64,000 nt of DNA from Bacteroidota bacterium (GTDB taxonomy: Bacteria > Bacteroidota > Bacteroidia > UKL13-3): NCBI GenBank assembly GCA_947464275.1, contig CANHVU010000001.1, positions 1 to 64,000 of the forward strand, given 5' to 3'. Every line of letters starts with the position of its first letter. The stretch's first letter is position 1. Positions 18,150 to 28,579 of this stretch are shown here, piece by piece. A model generated the notes under the pieces. The model did no database searches and was not told where the DNA came from. It saw only the letters and a list, made by a program, of their open reading frames with translations. The position numbers were made by a program, and so were the translations under genes.

Positions 18150-19202
18150 TTATGCTATTGTTATACTATTATCTAAATAAACGTCTTGAATGGTATTTAA
18201 TAACTGAATACCTTCGTTCATTGGTTTTTGGAATGCCTTACGACCGCTAATTAAACCTTGTCCACCAGCACGTTTATTAATAACTGCTGTTGTTACTGCT
18301 TCAGCTAAATCACTAGCGCCTTTACTTTCACCACCTGAATTAATTAAACCTTGACGACCCATGTAGCAATTTGCAACTTGGTAACGAGTTAAATCAATTG
18401 GATGATCAGTAGTTAATTCACTATAAACTTTTGGATGTGTTTTACCATGTTTTGTAGCATTGTAACCACCGTTATTGGTAGGTAATTTTTGTTTAATAAT
18501 ATCTGCTTGGATAGTTACACCTAAATGGTTTGCTTGACCTGTTAAATCAGCAGCAGTGTGGTAATCAACACCATCTACTTTAAATGCATTATTACGTAAA
18601 TAGCACCATAAAATAGTAGCCATACCTAACTCATGAGCACGCTCAAAAGCAGCTGCTACTTCTTGAATTTGGCGGCCAGATTCATCCGAACCAAAATAAA
18701 TAGTAGCACCAACTGCTACTGCACCTAAATTATAAGCCTCATCAACAGAACCAAACATAATTTGGTCAAATTTATTAGGATAGCTTAAAAACTCATTGTG
18801 ATTAATTTTAACAATAAACGGAATTTTATGAGCGTATTTTCTTGACATTGAAGCCAAAACGCCATACGTTGAAGCTACTGCATTACAGCCACCTTCAATT
18901 GCCAATTTAACAATATTTTCAGGGTCAAAAAACGCAGGATTTGGAGCAAAACTTGCACCAGCCGAGTGTTCAATACCTTGATCAACAGGTAAAATAGACA
19001 TATAACCTGTATTTGCTAAACGACCTGTCCCATATAACTGAGCAAGACTACGCAATACTTGAGGATTTCTATTAGTTTGAGCAAAAATGCGATCAATAAA
19101 ATCGCTACCAGGTAAGTGGATATTTGATTTGCTAATAGTTTTACTTTCGTGGTTTAAGTAATAATCGGCTTTATCGCCTAATAGTTCAACAATTTTTGAC
19201 AT
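18150..19202 (-). CDS. fbaB: Class I fructose-bisphosphate aldolase (DhnA/FbaB type)
   Basis: This enzyme cleaves or forms fructose-1,6-bisphosphate through a Schiff base. The 350-residue protein carries [43 protein letters not shown] and [25 protein letters not shown] places the Schiff-base lysine at Lys237, the same number as in E. coli Fba[15 protein letters not shown] near the end is the phosphate-binding region. It is separate from the metal-dependent class II enzyme. It is upstream of accD on the same strand. Confidence 0.93.
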   Translation of the reverse strand: MSKIVELLGDKADYYLNHESKTISKSNIHLPGSDFIDRIFAQTNRNPQVLRSLAQLYGTGRLANTGYMSILPVDQGIEHSAGASFAPNPAFFDPENIVKLAIEGGCNAVASTYGVLASMSRKYAHKIPFIVKINHNEFLSYPNKFDQIMFGSVDEAYNLGAVAVGATIYFGSDESGRQIQEVAAAFERAHELGMATILWCYLRNNAFKVDGVDYHTAADLTGQANHLGVTIQADIIKQKLPTNNGGYNATKHGKTHPKVYSELTTDHPIDLTRYQVANCYMGRQGLINSGGESKGASDLAEAVTTAVINKRAGGQGLISGRKAFQKPMNEGIQLLNTIQDVYLDNSITIA

Positions 19203-19310
19203 AAAATTATAAATTTATTGTGAGTGTTTTGCTGCGCAATTTATATTTTTTTATCAATTTATCATTTTTTTGATAAGATTTAGTTGTTGCGCCTTGCTTT
19301 AGGGTTTTAT

Positions 19311-20018
19311 TTAATTGCCTAATATGAAAATAGTTGGTTTTTTATGTAAATCAGGTTTTACTTTTACCCACTCTTTAATTGGTTTTGTTTGTATCAATTC
19401 ATCATTTGCCGAAATATTGCAAGCAATACATAGCAAAACATTACCATTACAATTTTTTACTAAATCATCAAAAAGATGATTATTTCGATAAGGTGTTTCC
19501 ATAAAAATCTGGGCCTGATGTTTGGTAACCAATTCTCTTTCTAACTCCTTAATCCTTTTTACTCTTAAATTTTTATCAATTGGCAAATACCCCGTAAAAG
19601 CAAAATTTTGACCACTAAAGCCACTTGCCATCAAGGCCATAAAAATAGATGACGAACCTGGCAGAGGAATAACTTTTATATTTTTTTGATGCGCTAAAGC
19701 CACAAGCTGAAAACCAGGATCGGCTACACAAGGAAGGCCTGCATCACTTATTATACCAGCATCTTGGTCATTTTCCAATGCTTTTAATAATCGATGGTAA
19801 GTATTTGCCTCTGTATGTTCATTTAAAATAAAAATTTGCAGTTCATTTTGAGGCGTGTTCAATTGCAATTTTTTAATTAAGGCTCTTGCCTCTTTTTCAC
19901 TTTCAACCACAAAATTTTTTAAATGATGGGTCATTCTTTTCACCATTTCGGGTAAAAAATCATTTTGGCTATCATTTGCCAAAAAATTGGGAATTAAGTA
20001 TAATTTTCCGTAGGTCAT
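19311..20018 (-). CDS. SAM-dependent methyltransferase, RsmI-like
   Basis: A 235-residue tetrapyrrole-methylase-fold protein of the RsmI family. RsmI 2'-O-methylates cytidine in 16S rRNA. Evidence is the family signature SDAGLPCVADPGF, the loop VIPLPGSSSIFMALMASGF, and FTGYLPIDKNLR with IFMETPYRN. It is about 50 residues shorter than E. coli RsmI and lacks the usual N-terminal GTLYLVPTPIGN form, reading GKLYLIPNFL instead. This matches a short Bacteroidota relative, and the rRNA target is therefore uncertain. It is divergent from ppiD. Confidence 0.8.
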   Translation of the reverse strand: MTYGKLYLIPNFLANDSQNDFLPEMVKRMTHHLKNFVVESEKEARALIKKLQLNTPQNELQIFILNEHTEANTYHRLLKALENDQDAGIISDAGLPCVADPGFQLVALAHQKNIKVIPLPGSSSIFMALMASGFSGQNFAFTGYLPIDKNLRVKRIKELERELVTKHQAQIFMETPYRNNHLFDDLVKNCNGNVLLCIACNISANDELIQTKPIKEWVKVKPDLHKKPTIFILGN

Positions 20019-20074
20019 TTTTATGCTATTTATGTAATTACCTGATTATATTACAAATGTAAAAATAAATAACA

Positions 20075-20106
20075 TTTGCCTTGTATAGTCATTGCGCTTA
20101 TTTTTG
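20075..20106 (+). promoter_or_regulatory. Putative promoter of the PpiD-like gene
   Basis: TTTG at 20075-20078 and TATTTTTG at 20099-20106 are separated by 20 bases, a good Bacteroidota promoter with slightly long spacing. The ATG follows 20 bases later. Confidence 0.5.
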
Positions 20107-20126
20107 CCACTCTTTAAAAAAATCGT

Positions 20127-22238
20127 ATGGCAATATTAACCAAAATAAGAAATAGAAGTGGCATAGCAATTGGATTTGTTGGATTAGCCTTAGTTTTATT
20201 CCTAGTTTCTGATGCACTAACTGGCAGGAACAGCTTTTTAAATACCAATTCAAATAATGTAGGAACCATTGATGGTGACGCCATTACTTACAAGGAGTTT
20301 GAAATGGAAGTGGCTAAACAAGAAGAGTTATTCAAAGAGCGTGCTCAAGGTCAACCACTTGATGATAATACCCGCAATCAAATTAGAGAACAAGCTTGGA
20401 ATACCATCATTCAAGAAAACTTAATGACCAAAGAATATGGTGATTTAGGTGTAGCATTAACAAACGAAGAATTAACAGATTTATTTGTAGGTGACAATAT
20501 TCACCCACAAGTTAAACAATCGTTTACTGATCCTAAAACTGGAATCTTTGATAAAAACGTTGTTATTCAAAACTTAAAACAAATTACTGAAAAAGGTGAT
20601 GAAAAAACTAAAAAGCAATTACGTGCTTTCGAAGATTACCTTTTACAAGAAGGATTAAGTAGAAAATACGCTAGCCTTGTAAAAAAAGGAGTTTATACTA
20701 CAAATGTAGAAGCTAAAAAACTGTATGAGGGTAGAACTAAAACTGCCGAATTAAATTATGTAGTAATGCCTTTTAATACCATTGCTGATTCAACTATTAA
20801 AGCTGAAGAAAGTGATTTAAAATCTTACTTCAATAAAAATCAAAACAAATACAAAGAGCGCGAAAACAGCCGTAAAGTTGATTTTGTTGTATATAATTTT
20901 TCTCCAAGTAAAGAAGATTCAGCAGAAATGCAAAAATGGGTGAGTGATCAAGTTGTTGCATTTGCACAATCAAAAAATGATACTCAATATATTGATGCAA
21001 ACAGTGAAGTAAGATTTGATCCAACACCTCGTTCTAGAAAAGATTTTCCTGAAGACATTGTAGAAAAATTATTTTCTGATTCTGTTGGTGGTTTGGTTGG
21101 TCCAATATTTAAAGATAATAAATACCAAATTTATAAAGTTTGTGGTGTTAAAAACGACACTTCCATATTTATGCGTGCAAGCCATATCTTATTCAAAGTT
21201 GAAGGAACTACTGCACAAGATACATTAAACAGTAAAACAAAAGCAGAAGAAATTTTAGCTCAATTAAAAAGCGGTAGTGACTTTGCGATGATGGCTAGTC
21301 AATATGGAACAGATGGAACAAAAGATAAAGGTGGAGATTTAGGTTGGTTCCAAGATGGCCAAATGGTAAAAGAATTTAATAGCTTTTGCAAAAACGGCAA
21401 AAAAGGTGATATTGGCTTAGTTAAAACCCAATTTGGATGGCATATTGTTAAAATAACAGAAAATAAATCAAGCAAATTAATTGTAGCAGGTTTATTAGAG
21501 CGCACTTTCAAAGCTAGTGAAAAAACTGTTGGTATGGCCTTTAATGAGGCAAGCCAATTTGCTGCTTCAAGCAGAAGTGCTTCATCGTTTGAAGAAAATG
21601 CCAAAGCAAAAAAATTAGAAATTAAAACTGCTGAATACGTTAGGGAAAATGATAATTTCTTACCTGGCTACCCTGAAGCTAGAGAGGCTGTAAAATGGGC
21701 TTATAATGCAGAAGCTGGCGATGTAAGTGAAGTAATAACTATTGGCGATAAACATGTAATAGCAGTTGTAAAAGATATTCGTGAAAAAGGAAAAGCTAGC
21801 TTTGATGCAGCAAAAGCAAGAGTTGAGGTTGATTATAGAAAAGATAAGAAGGCAGAGCAATTAACTGCTAAGATGAAAGAAGCCGTTGATGGTGGAGCAA
21901 ATACTTTGGATGCAATCAGCAAAAAATTAAACTTACCATTAACTCCAATTGGAAGTCAAACTTTTGAAAACACAAATATTGCTTATGTTGGTCAAGATAA
22001 TTCTTTTGTAGGAGCTGTTTTAGGATCAACTCCAAATAAGTTTGTATCTTCTTTCAAAGGTGATGGTGGTATTTATGCATTTCAAGTTAATAAATTTGTT
22101 GACGCACCTGCTATAAAAGATTATACTCCATACAAAGCTGAGTTAAAACAACCTTTAAGCCAAAAAGTAGAGTATGGTTTTATGGAAACCTTAAAAGATT
22201 TACACAAAGTAACAGATTTACGTTATAAATTTTACTAG
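20127..22238 (+). CDS. Membrane-anchored peptidyl-prolyl isomerase, PpiD/SurA-like
   Basis: This 703-residue periplasmic foldase is held by one N-terminal membrane helix (about residues 13-31, IAIGFVGLALVLFLVSDAL). Residues 40-200 form the SurA_N-like chaperone segment, with GDAITYKEFEMEVAKQEE. A parvulin domain at about 345-450 shows MRASHILFKV, GSDFAMMASQYGTDG, KGGDLGWFQDGQMV and TQFGWHIVKI. A second, more degenerate parvulin-like or substrate-binding stretch follows. E. coli PpiD has one degenerate parvulin domain, so catalytic activity here is likely but not proven. It has its own promoter and terminator. Confidence 0.88.
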   Translation: MAILTKIRNRSGIAIGFVGLALVLFLVSDALTGRNSFLNTNSNNVGTIDGDAITYKEFEMEVAKQEELFKERAQGQPLDDNTRNQIREQAWNTIIQENLMTKEYGDLGVALTNEELTDLFVGDNIHPQVKQSFTDPKTGIFDKNVVIQNLKQITEKGDEKTKKQLRAFEDYLLQEGLSRKYASLVKKGVYTTNVEAKKLYEGRTKTAELNYVVMPFNTIADSTIKAEESDLKSYFNKNQNKYKERENSRKVDFVVYNFSPSKEDSAEMQKWVSDQVVAFAQSKNDTQYIDANSEVRFDPTPRSRKDFPEDIVEKLFSDSVGGLVGPIFKDNKYQIYKVCGVKNDTSIFMRASHILFKVEGTTAQDTLNSKTKAEEILAQLKSGSDFAMMASQYGTDGTKDKGGDLGWFQDGQMVKEFNSFCKNGKKGDIGLVKTQFGWHIVKITENKSSKLIVAGLLERTFKASEKTVGMAFNEASQFAASSRSASSFEENAKAKKLEIKTAEYVRENDNFLPGYPEAREAVKWAYNAEAGDVSEVITIGDKHVIAVVKDIREKGKASFDAAKARVEVDYRKDKKAEQLTAKMKEAVDGGANTLDAISKKLNLPLTPIGSQTFENTNIAYVGQDNSFVGAVLGSTPNKFVSSFKGDGGIYAFQVNKFVDAPAIKDYTPYKAELKQPLSQKVEYGFMETLKDLHKVTDLRYKFY

Positions 22239-22250
22239 TATTTAAATAAA

Positions 22251-22295
22251 AACACAAAAAGCCATTCGTTATATTCCGAATGGCTTTTTGTGTTT
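22251..22295 (+). terminator. Long perfect terminator after the PpiD-like gene
   Basis: A stem of at least 17 perfect base pairs (core GCCATTCG / CGAATGGC, extended by AAAACACAAAAA and TTTTTGTGTTT) with an 8-base loop. The following hydrolase begins only 16 bases later, and an in-frame GTG at 22290 falls inside this stem. Confidence 0.9.
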
Positions 22296-22310
22296 TATAA
22301 CCTTTTAATT

Positions 22311-23087
22311 ATGCTCAAACACCAATTTTATTTCTCTAATAAAAACGAGACCATTGTTCTTATCCATGGATTTTGTGAGAACAGCAAATTATTTGATAAA
22401 CAAACAGATTATTTGAAAGATAATTTCAATATACTTACACTTAATTTACCTGGATTTGGTGGAAGTAAAGTTATCAAAAATATTACTATACCAGCAATGG
22501 CATCTAAAGTGAAGGAGCTATTAGATTATTTAGAAATAAAGAACTGTTTTATGTTTGGACACAGTATGGGTGGGTATGTCACTTTAGCATTTGCCAAAGA
22601 ATTTAGCTTTATGCTAAATGGTTTTGGACTTATCCATTCTACAGGAGCAAAAGACAGTTTTGAAAGACTGGCAAAACGCACCCAATTAATTAAATTTATT
22701 CAAAAAAATGGTACTGATCCATTTTTTAAAACGTTCTTTCCAGAACTTTTTTTTGATAAAGAAGTAAACAAGGAAGCTATCAATCAATTAATAGGAAATG
22801 CTCAATCAACGGCACTACAAGGCGTTATTGAAGGCATTAAGGCAATGATGATGAGGGATGAAAGTATTTCATTACTAGAAAACACAAAATTACCTGTTTT
22901 TTTTGCCATTGGTAAATATGATAACATAATTACCGATAACGAAATGTTTGCTCAAGCCGCATTGTGTAATCATTCGCAAATTTGTTATCTCCAAAACTCA
23001 AATCACATGGGAATGATTGAAGAATGTACAAAACTTAATTTATCGATTGAGCATTTTGTAAAAATAAATATTAAAACTACTCATTAA
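22311..23087 (+). CDS. Alpha/beta-fold hydrolase
   Basis: This 258-residue cytosolic hydrolase has the oxyanion motif VLIHGFCEN and the nucleophile elbow GHSMGG with Ser85. The probable acid Asp is in GKYDNIITDN and the catalytic His in NSNHMGM. The substrate is unknown; BioH-like or ester hydrolase activity would fit the size. The ATG at 22311 is chosen because the upstream in-frame GTG lies in the preceding terminator. No promoter box is evident, so transcription may start within or leak through the terminator region. Confidence 0.85.
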   Translation: MLKHQFYFSNKNETIVLIHGFCENSKLFDKQTDYLKDNFNILTLNLPGFGGSKVIKNITIPAMASKVKELLDYLEIKNCFMFGHSMGGYVTLAFAKEFSFMLNGFGLIHSTGAKDSFERLAKRTQLIKFIQKNGTDPFFKTFFPELFFDKEVNKEAINQLIGNAQSTALQGVIEGIKAMMMRDESISLLENTKLPVFFAIGKYDNIITDNEMFAQAALCNHSQICYLQNSNHMGMIEECTKLNLSIEHFVKINIKTTH

Positions 23088-23188
23088 AAAATTATTATTA
23101 AATACAGCCAATTGATATGTTTTATAGTGCAAAAAATTATATTGCAACATATTTCAATCTTATTTCATTAATTAAATAATCATAGCTT

Positions 23189-24052
23189 ATGAAAGGAATA
23201 ATTTTAGCCGGAGGTAGTGGCACTCGTCTACATCCATTAACATTAGCCGTTAGCAAACAATTAATGCCTGTTTACGATAAACCGATGATTTATTATCCAT
23301 TATCAGTATTAATGTTGGCAGGTATCAAAGAAATTTTAATTATTTCAACTCCACATGATTTACCTGGATTTAGAAAATTATTAGGTGATGGCTCCCAAAT
23401 TGGCTGCCGTATAGAATATGCTGAACAACCAAGCCCAGACGGACTAGCGCAAGCTTTTGTAATTGGTGAAGAGTTTATTGGCAAAGATAAAGTTGCATTA
23501 ATCTTAGGTGATAATATTTTCTTTAGCTCAGGTTTAAAAGCATTATTACAAAGCAACAATAACCCTGAAGGTGGAGTTGTATTTGCATACCATGTGAGCG
23601 ACCCTGAGCGTTATGGGGTTGTAGAATTTGATGAACAAATGAATGCTTTAAGCATTGAAGAAAAACCAGTTAATCCTAAATCAAATTATGCGGTTCCAGG
23701 ATTATATTTTTACGATAACTCAGTTGTTGAAATTGCTAAAAATATCAAACCATCAGCACGAGGAGAGTACGAAATTACAGACGTGAATAAAGTATATTTA
23801 GAGCAAGGAAAACTTAAAGTAGGTGTTTTACAACGTGGGACTGCTTGGTTAGATACAGGAACCTTTGCTTCACTTATGCAAGCAGGTCAGTTTGTGCAAG
23901 TAATTGAAGAACGCCAAGGATTAAAGGTTGGTTGTATTGAAGAAATAGCCTATAATATGGGTTATATAACTAAAGAACAACTAGAAACAGAAGCCAAAAA
24001 ATTAGTAAAAAGCGGATATGGTCAATATTTATTGAACCTAATAAAAAAATAA
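23189..24052 (+). CDS. rmlA: Glucose-1-phosphate thymidylyltransferase
   Basis: RmlA makes dTDP-glucose, the first step of dTDP-sugar synthesis for surface polysaccharides. The 287-residue protein starts [18 protein letters not shown], the nucleotide-binding loop. Then [28 protein letters not shown] (metal Asp), [27 protein letters not shown] and [10 protein letters not shown] follow, which covers the whole family pattern. Length is normal. Twelve bases separate it from the isomerase gene. rmlB, C and D are not in the window. Confidence 0.97.
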   Translation: MKGIILAGGSGTRLHPLTLAVSKQLMPVYDKPMIYYPLSVLMLAGIKEILIISTPHDLPGFRKLLGDGSQIGCRIEYAEQPSPDGLAQAFVIGEEFIGKDKVALILGDNIFFSSGLKALLQSNNNPEGGVVFAYHVSDPERYGVVEFDEQMNALSIEEKPVNPKSNYAVPGLYFYDNSVVEIAKNIKPSARGEYEITDVNKVYLEQGKLKVGVLQRGTAWLDTGTFASLMQAGQFVQVIEERQGLKVGCIEEIAYNMGYITKEQLETEAKKLVKSGYGQYLLNLIKK

Positions 24053-24064
24053 TAAAAGAAAAAT

Positions 24065-25042
24065 ATGAACGTACAACACGAAGCATTAAAAAAATTCAGT
24101 TATCAAATTGAATTTGCGCTTAATAATTATAGCGCACATGGAATGGACATTACTAAATACACCAATATCATGATTGGTGGTTTAGGCGGTAGTGGTATTG
24201 GTGGTAGATTAGTAAAAAACATTTTTATGGATGAATTCCCAGTTCCTGTAGAATGTATTGCTGATTACACTTTACCTTCATATGTAAATAAAAGCACATT
24301 GGTTATTTTAGGTTCGTATAGCGGAAATACTGAGGAAACATTATTTATGTTTGATGAAGTTAAAAAACGTGGTTGCGATATGATTATTTTAACTGGTGGT
24401 GGTAAATTAGCTGAACATGCAACTGAAAATAACTTAAAAAGATACCATTTAGAGCCTGGTTTCCAACCAAGAATGGCCTTAGGCTTTTCGTTAACTTATT
24501 TGGTACAAATTTTTGCTGAGTTTATTAAAAAAGATGTTGCCTCAACATTGAAAGAAATAGCTGCTAAGGTAAAAGATACTGCTCCATACGAAGAAGAAAT
24601 GACAAGAGCTTTTGAAGCAATTAAATCTAAGGTAAACAACAAATTTATTATTGTTACCGATGGTTATTTTGAATCAACAGGAATTCGTTTTGCACAGCAA
24701 ATACAAGAAAATGCTAAGCACGAAGCATTTGTTAGTGTATTACCAGAGGCCAACCATAACATGATAGAAAGCTATTATGGTGACCTACCATCTCTATACA
24801 TTTTATTAAACTCAAATAGCAATCCTAGAGTTGGTGCTCGTTTTGAATTTTTAACCAATTTATTGGAAGTTGAAAACCATAAAGTGATTAATATGGCTGT
24901 AAACAAGTTTAATTTAGAAGCGGTTTACGAAATGATTCACCGCTTAGATTGGTTAAGTTTATACGTAGCTGATTACAGAAAAGTTGATTCATTAAATGTT
25001 CCAAATATTGCTTCGTTAAAAGAATATTTATCAAACGTATAA
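24065..25042 (+). CDS. Bifunctional phosphoglucose/phosphomannose isomerase
   Basis: This 325-residue two-SIS-domain protein interconverts glucose-6-phosphate, mannose-6-phosphate and fructose-6-phosphate by family. The first SIS domain has GGLGGSGIGGRLVKN and GSYSGNTEETL. LEPGFQPRMALGFS follows. PEANHNMIESYYGD supplies the catalytic Glu and His region, and the C-terminal LDWLSLYVADYRKVD is typical of this family. Between rmlA and the CpsB-like phosphatase it fits a sugar-phosphate supply role for polysaccharide. The next gene starts one base after its stop. Confidence 0.9.
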   Translation: MNVQHEALKKFSYQIEFALNNYSAHGMDITKYTNIMIGGLGGSGIGGRLVKNIFMDEFPVPVECIADYTLPSYVNKSTLVILGSYSGNTEETLFMFDEVKKRGCDMIILTGGGKLAEHATENNLKRYHLEPGFQPRMALGFSLTYLVQIFAEFIKKDVASTLKEIAAKVKDTAPYEEEMTRAFEAIKSKVNNKFIIVTDGYFESTGIRFAQQIQENAKHEAFVSVLPEANHNMIESYYGDLPSLYILLNSNSNPRVGARFEFLTNLLEVENHKVINMAVNKFNLEAVYEMIHRLDWLSLYVADYRKVDSLNVPNIASLKEYLSNV

Positions 25043-25043
25043 T

Positions 25044-25805
25044 TTGGGATTTTTAAATAAAATATTCGGTAATAAAGAGGCAGCTAATAAGGCTGCCTCT
25101 TTTATAAATCCTATAAAGGTTGAGCTTCACTCGCACCTTATTCATGCCGTAGATGATGGCGTGCAATCCCTTGACGAAGCGGCCGAAACGCTAAAAGTAT
25201 TTGAGGAAATGGGTTACACAAAGGTGATAACTACACCCCATGTTATGAGTGATTATTATAAAAATGGACCTAGTAATTTATTGCCCAAACTAGCTGAACT
25301 TAAAGCCCATTTGATAGAAAAAGGAATAAACCTTGAAATGGAAGTAGCTGCCGAGTATATGATAGACGATGCATTTGAGGCAAAAATTAATAATAACGAA
25401 ATATTAAGCTTTGGTGGCAGCAAAAAATATGTCTTGTTAGAAATGCCTTTTTTAGAAGAAGCTCGTAATTTTAAATCTGCTATTTTTGAGCTACAGATAA
25501 ATGGTTTTACCCCTATTTTAGCTCACCCAGAACGATATACCTATTATCATCAAAAAAAAGATAAATACCAAGAAATGGTTGATAAAGGTATTTTATTGCA
25601 ATTAAATAACCTCTCATTAATTGGCTATTACAGTCCTTATGTGCTCAAAGCTGCCGAAGGAATAATTGAAAAAAAACTACATAGTTTTGTAGGAAGCGAT
25701 GCGCATAATATTAAACATGCAACTATTATTAATGAAAAGGTAATTCAGTCGAATTTATACCAAAAAGCATGTAATAGTGTAGAGCTATTAAACAATAGTT
25801 TATAA
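25044..25805 (+). CDS. PHP-domain tyrosine phosphatase, CpsB/CapC family
   Basis: This 253-residue metal-dependent phosphatase family dephosphorylates tyrosine kinases that control capsule or exopolysaccharide export. The PHP metal motifs are VELHSHLIHAVDDG, ITTPHVMSDYY, LAHPERYTYY and VGSDAHNIKH. The start is a TTG at 25044, one base after the previous stop. It gives MGFLNKIFGNKEAANK, the usual short basic N-terminus of Bacteroidota members, and no ATG occurs before the first metal motif. The partner tyrosine kinase is not in the window. Confidence 0.88.
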   Translation: MGFLNKIFGNKEAANKAASFINPIKVELHSHLIHAVDDGVQSLDEAAETLKVFEEMGYTKVITTPHVMSDYYKNGPSNLLPKLAELKAHLIEKGINLEMEVAAEYMIDDAFEAKINNNEILSFGGSKKYVLLEMPFLEEARNFKSAIFELQINGFTPILAHPERYTYYHQKKDKYQEMVDKGILLQLNNLSLIGYYSPYVLKAAEGIIEKKLHSFVGSDAHNIKHATIINEKVIQSNLYQKACNSVELLNNSL

Positions 25806-25829
25806 TAAAAAATATTAAAATCTTAGCGC

Positions 25830-26351
25830 TTATAATTCATTAAAATGCTGCCAAAAGTTTTCCGAAATAATGGTAAACCAAGCAGTGTAGTTATTTGGAT
25901 TTTTCAACATATCTTGTTTTAACCAATCAATTGCTACCCATTTATAGCTGGCCACTTCAGTTGGGTTTATGGTTACTTTCCCATTAAAATTTCCAACTAA
26001 CACATGGTCAAATTCATGTTCGGTTAGTCCATTGTCGAAGTCAGCTTTATAAATAAAACTATTTTTAACTTCCAAAACGCAATCAAAGCCCATTTCTTCC
26101 TGAAGCCTTCTGTGAGCTGCCTCAACAATAGTTTCGTTAACCCTTGGGTGGCTACAGCATGTATTTGTCCAAAGGCCTGCGCTGTGATATTTAGTTAAAG
26201 CCCTTTGTTGTAAAAGAAGCTCCTTTTGGTCGTTAAAAATAAAGACGGAAAAAGCACGATGCAACAACCCTTTTTCATGCGCTTCTTGTTTTTCCATTTT
26301 ACCAATTTCTTGGTCTTTTTCGTTCACCAATATTACATATTCCAAACCCAT
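25830..26351 (-). CDS. idi: Isopentenyl-diphosphate delta-isomerase (type I)
   Basis: Idi converts isopentenyl diphosphate to dimethylallyl diphosphate for isoprenoids. It is a 173-residue Nudix-fold enzyme. Key motifs are GLLHRAFSVFIF, LWTNTCCSHPR (catalytic Cys and metal His) and the Nudix-like EAAHRRLQEEMGF with metal Glu residues. HEFDHVLVG follows. The ATG at 26351 is preferred; an in-frame TTG six codons earlier would add MCYNQL. It lies 44 bases downstream of the DsbD-like gene's stop-side end on the same strand and converges with the CpsB-like gene. Its product would feed UppS. Confidence 0.95.
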   Translation of the reverse strand: MGLEYVILVNEKDQEIGKMEKQEAHEKGLLHRAFSVFIFNDQKELLLQQRALTKYHSAGLWTNTCCSHPRVNETIVEAAHRRLQEEMGFDCVLEVKNSFIYKADFDNGLTEHEFDHVLVGNFNGKVTINPTEVASYKWVAIDWLKQDMLKNPNNYTAWFTIISENFWQHFNEL

Positions 26352-26395
26352 TAATTGATTATAACACAACTTTATTAATAAAGTTTTGCAATACC

Positions 26396-28480
26396 CTATT
26401 GCTTTACAAATGCAGCTTTTCCGTCATCTAAGAATTTAACAAATGCAGCTTCGTCAGTATCAAAAAAGCGCGGGCCCGAAAGTTGTTTTTCATTGCCATC
26501 AATTACCAAGTATTGCGGTTGTGCCGAAAAATGATATTTTGAAACCTGTAAATCGCTGTTTTGCTGCGCAATGGTTTTTTTCACTTTACCATCTCTTTCA
26601 GAAGTGTACCATTCATTTTCAGGCAATTCAAAACGTTCATCAACGTATAAAGAAACTATTATAAAATCGTTTTTTAAACGTTTTAACACCTCTGGTTTTA
26701 CCCAAACGTATTCTTCCATTTTACGACAATTAACGCAAGCATGGCCTGTAAAATCAACAAATATTGGCTTTCCAGTAGCTTTAGATGCTGCCAATGCTTC
26801 TTTGTAATCAAAATAACCTGTTAAACCATGAGGCAAATGAAGAAAATCAGAATATTTAGTTTTAGGTGCTGATTGATTAGAAGATTGAATACTAGAATGG
26901 CTATTATCATTACCTAGAATAAAATCTTGCGTACTCATAGGTGGTAATAAACCTGAAAGGGCTTTTAGAGGCGCGCCAAACAATCCCGGAATCATGTATA
27001 CAGCAAAACAAAACGAAAGACAAGCCAATAAAAATCTTGGAACTCCTACATGTGGCATATCGCTATCATGGCTAAATTTTATTTTACCCAACAAATACAT
27101 TCCTAATAAAATAGCAAGTACAATCCAAATGGCTAAATAAATTTCTCTATCTAAAATTCCCCAATGATAAACTACATCAGCATTTGAAAGAAATTTGAAA
27201 GCAAAAGCCAACTCCACAAATCCCAAAACAACTTTAACTGAGTTCAACCAACTTCCACTTTTTGGCATACTTTGTAACCAACTTGGAAAAATGGCAAATA
27301 AAGTAAATGGTAAAGCAAATGCTAACGAAAAACCAAACATGGCTACAATTGGTCTTAAAAACTCACCTTTGGTGGCTGCTTGTCCTAATACTGCTCCTGC
27401 AATTGGGCCTGTGCATGAAAACGAAACCAAGGTAAGCGTAAATGCCATAAAAAATATACCTCCAAAACTTCCCAAACTCGATTTTTTATCAATGGAGTTA
27501 ACAAATCCGCTTGGTAAAGTTATTTCAAATAAGCCTAAAAACGAAACTCCAAAAACAAGAAAAATAATAAAGAATAAAATATTAGGTAACCAATGTGTGC
27601 TAATAATATTGCCAGCATTTTCGCCAAATAATACAGAAACAATTAAACCAATAACTGTATAAATAAATATAATAGACCCTCCAAAAGTTAAACCTTTAAG
27701 AATTCCTTCCATTTTTGTAGCGCTTTTTTTGGTAAAAAATGAAACCGTCATGGGAATCATTGGGTAAACACAAGGAGTAGCTAAAGCCGCAAAACCAAAA
27801 CCAAAAGACAATAAAAACAATGCAAGCAAGCTTGAGTTTTTTATCTTATCTTCTAAGTTATCTTCTGTTTTATTTCTAGCCACGGCTGTTATAGCAGCTT
27901 TATCGGCATTAAGAGAAGAGTTGCTGTCTATTAATTTTGCTGGAGTTTCTGTCCTTACCAATTCAGCTGGTTGCGTTTCGGCCGAAGCTGTAACTTGCAA
28001 ACCTTTCAACTCATACTCTTGCTCATACGGAGGCATGCACATACCTGTAACTTCAGAACATTCTTGAAAGTATATACCAACTTTTACATTTGGTTTAGCC
28101 GAAAGCAACTTAATTTTTTGAATAAATTTAGCTGTACCTTTCATTACACTTACTGTGCCTTTCCAAACTTCCTCGTAATGTTTATGACTACCTATTGGCT
28201 TGGTTTTACCAACCAAAGCATAGCTTGGGTCTTTTTTCCAACTAAACTCTGCAGCAATTGGGCCTAAATTAGGATCCATATCATTGCTGTACATATACCA
28301 ATCTTTTTCGATTACACTGGTTAAAACAATCTCCACTTCTTCGCCAATTTTAGCATTTGGCTTGCTGCTGACCATCTTCCAAACAGGCTCTTTTTTTAGC
28401 TGAGCAAATATGGCTGTTGATGAAAAACTAAAGAATAATACCAGTAGTAAAAATTTGTATCTTAAACGAATCATATGCAT
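26396..28480 (-). CDS. dsbD: DsbD-like thiol:disulfide interchange protein
   Basis: This inner-membrane protein of 694 residues carries electrons from cytosolic thioredoxin to periplasmic thiols. After a signal peptide (about residues 1-26) comes an immunoglobulin-like alpha domain with the Cys pair in FQECSEVTGMCMPPY. Next is a multi-helix beta domain with ATPCVYPMIPMTVSFFTKK and FSCTGPIAGAVLG, containing the paired redox Cys. A thioredoxin-like gamma domain has CVNC at 582-585 (DFTGHACVNCRKMEE). All three domains are in normal order. It is co-directional with idi. The gap upstream holds the ompH terminator, so it is probably transcribed separately from the bamA operon. Confidence 0.94.
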   Translation of the reverse strand: MHMIRLRYKFLLLVLFFSFSSTAIFAQLKKEPVWKMVSSKPNAKIGEEVEIVLTSVIEKDWYMYSNDMDPNLGPIAAEFSWKKDPSYALVGKTKPIGSHKHYEEVWKGTVSVMKGTAKFIQKIKLLSAKPNVKVGIYFQECSEVTGMCMPPYEQEYELKGLQVTASAETQPAELVRTETPAKLIDSNSSLNADKAAITAVARNKTEDNLEDKIKNSSLLALFLLSFGFGFAALATPCVYPMIPMTVSFFTKKSATKMEGILKGLTFGGSIIFIYTVIGLIVSVLFGENAGNIISTHWLPNILFFIIFLVFGVSFLGLFEITLPSGFVNSIDKKSSLGSFGGIFFMAFTLTLVSFSCTGPIAGAVLGQAATKGEFLRPIVAMFGFSLAFALPFTLFAIFPSWLQSMPKSGSWLNSVKVVLGFVELAFAFKFLSNADVVYHWGILDREIYLAIWIVLAILLGMYLLGKIKFSHDSDMPHVGVPRFLLACLSFCFAVYMIPGLFGAPLKALSGLLPPMSTQDFILGNDNSHSSIQSSNQSAPKTKYSDFLHLPHGLTGYFDYKEALAASKATGKPIFVDFTGHACVNCRKMEEYVWVKPEVLKRLKNDFIIVSLYVDERFELPENEWYTSERDGKVKKTIAQQNSDLQVSKYHFSAQPQYLVIDGNEKQLSGPRFFDTDEAAFVKFLDDGKAAFVKQ

Positions 28481-28579
28481 TTTATTAAAATATTGGGTAT
28501 GGGCAAATGTAAAAGTATTTTTTTAAACACAATTATCAATATTTGCTTAAATTGACATATAGCTGTCAAATCATAAAAA

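Noticed and set aside
27195-27662. 155-codon plus-strand open frame opposite the DsbD-like gene
   Set aside because: It is a shadow of a well-supported gene, has no start context, no domain and an odd Asn/Lys/Pro composition.
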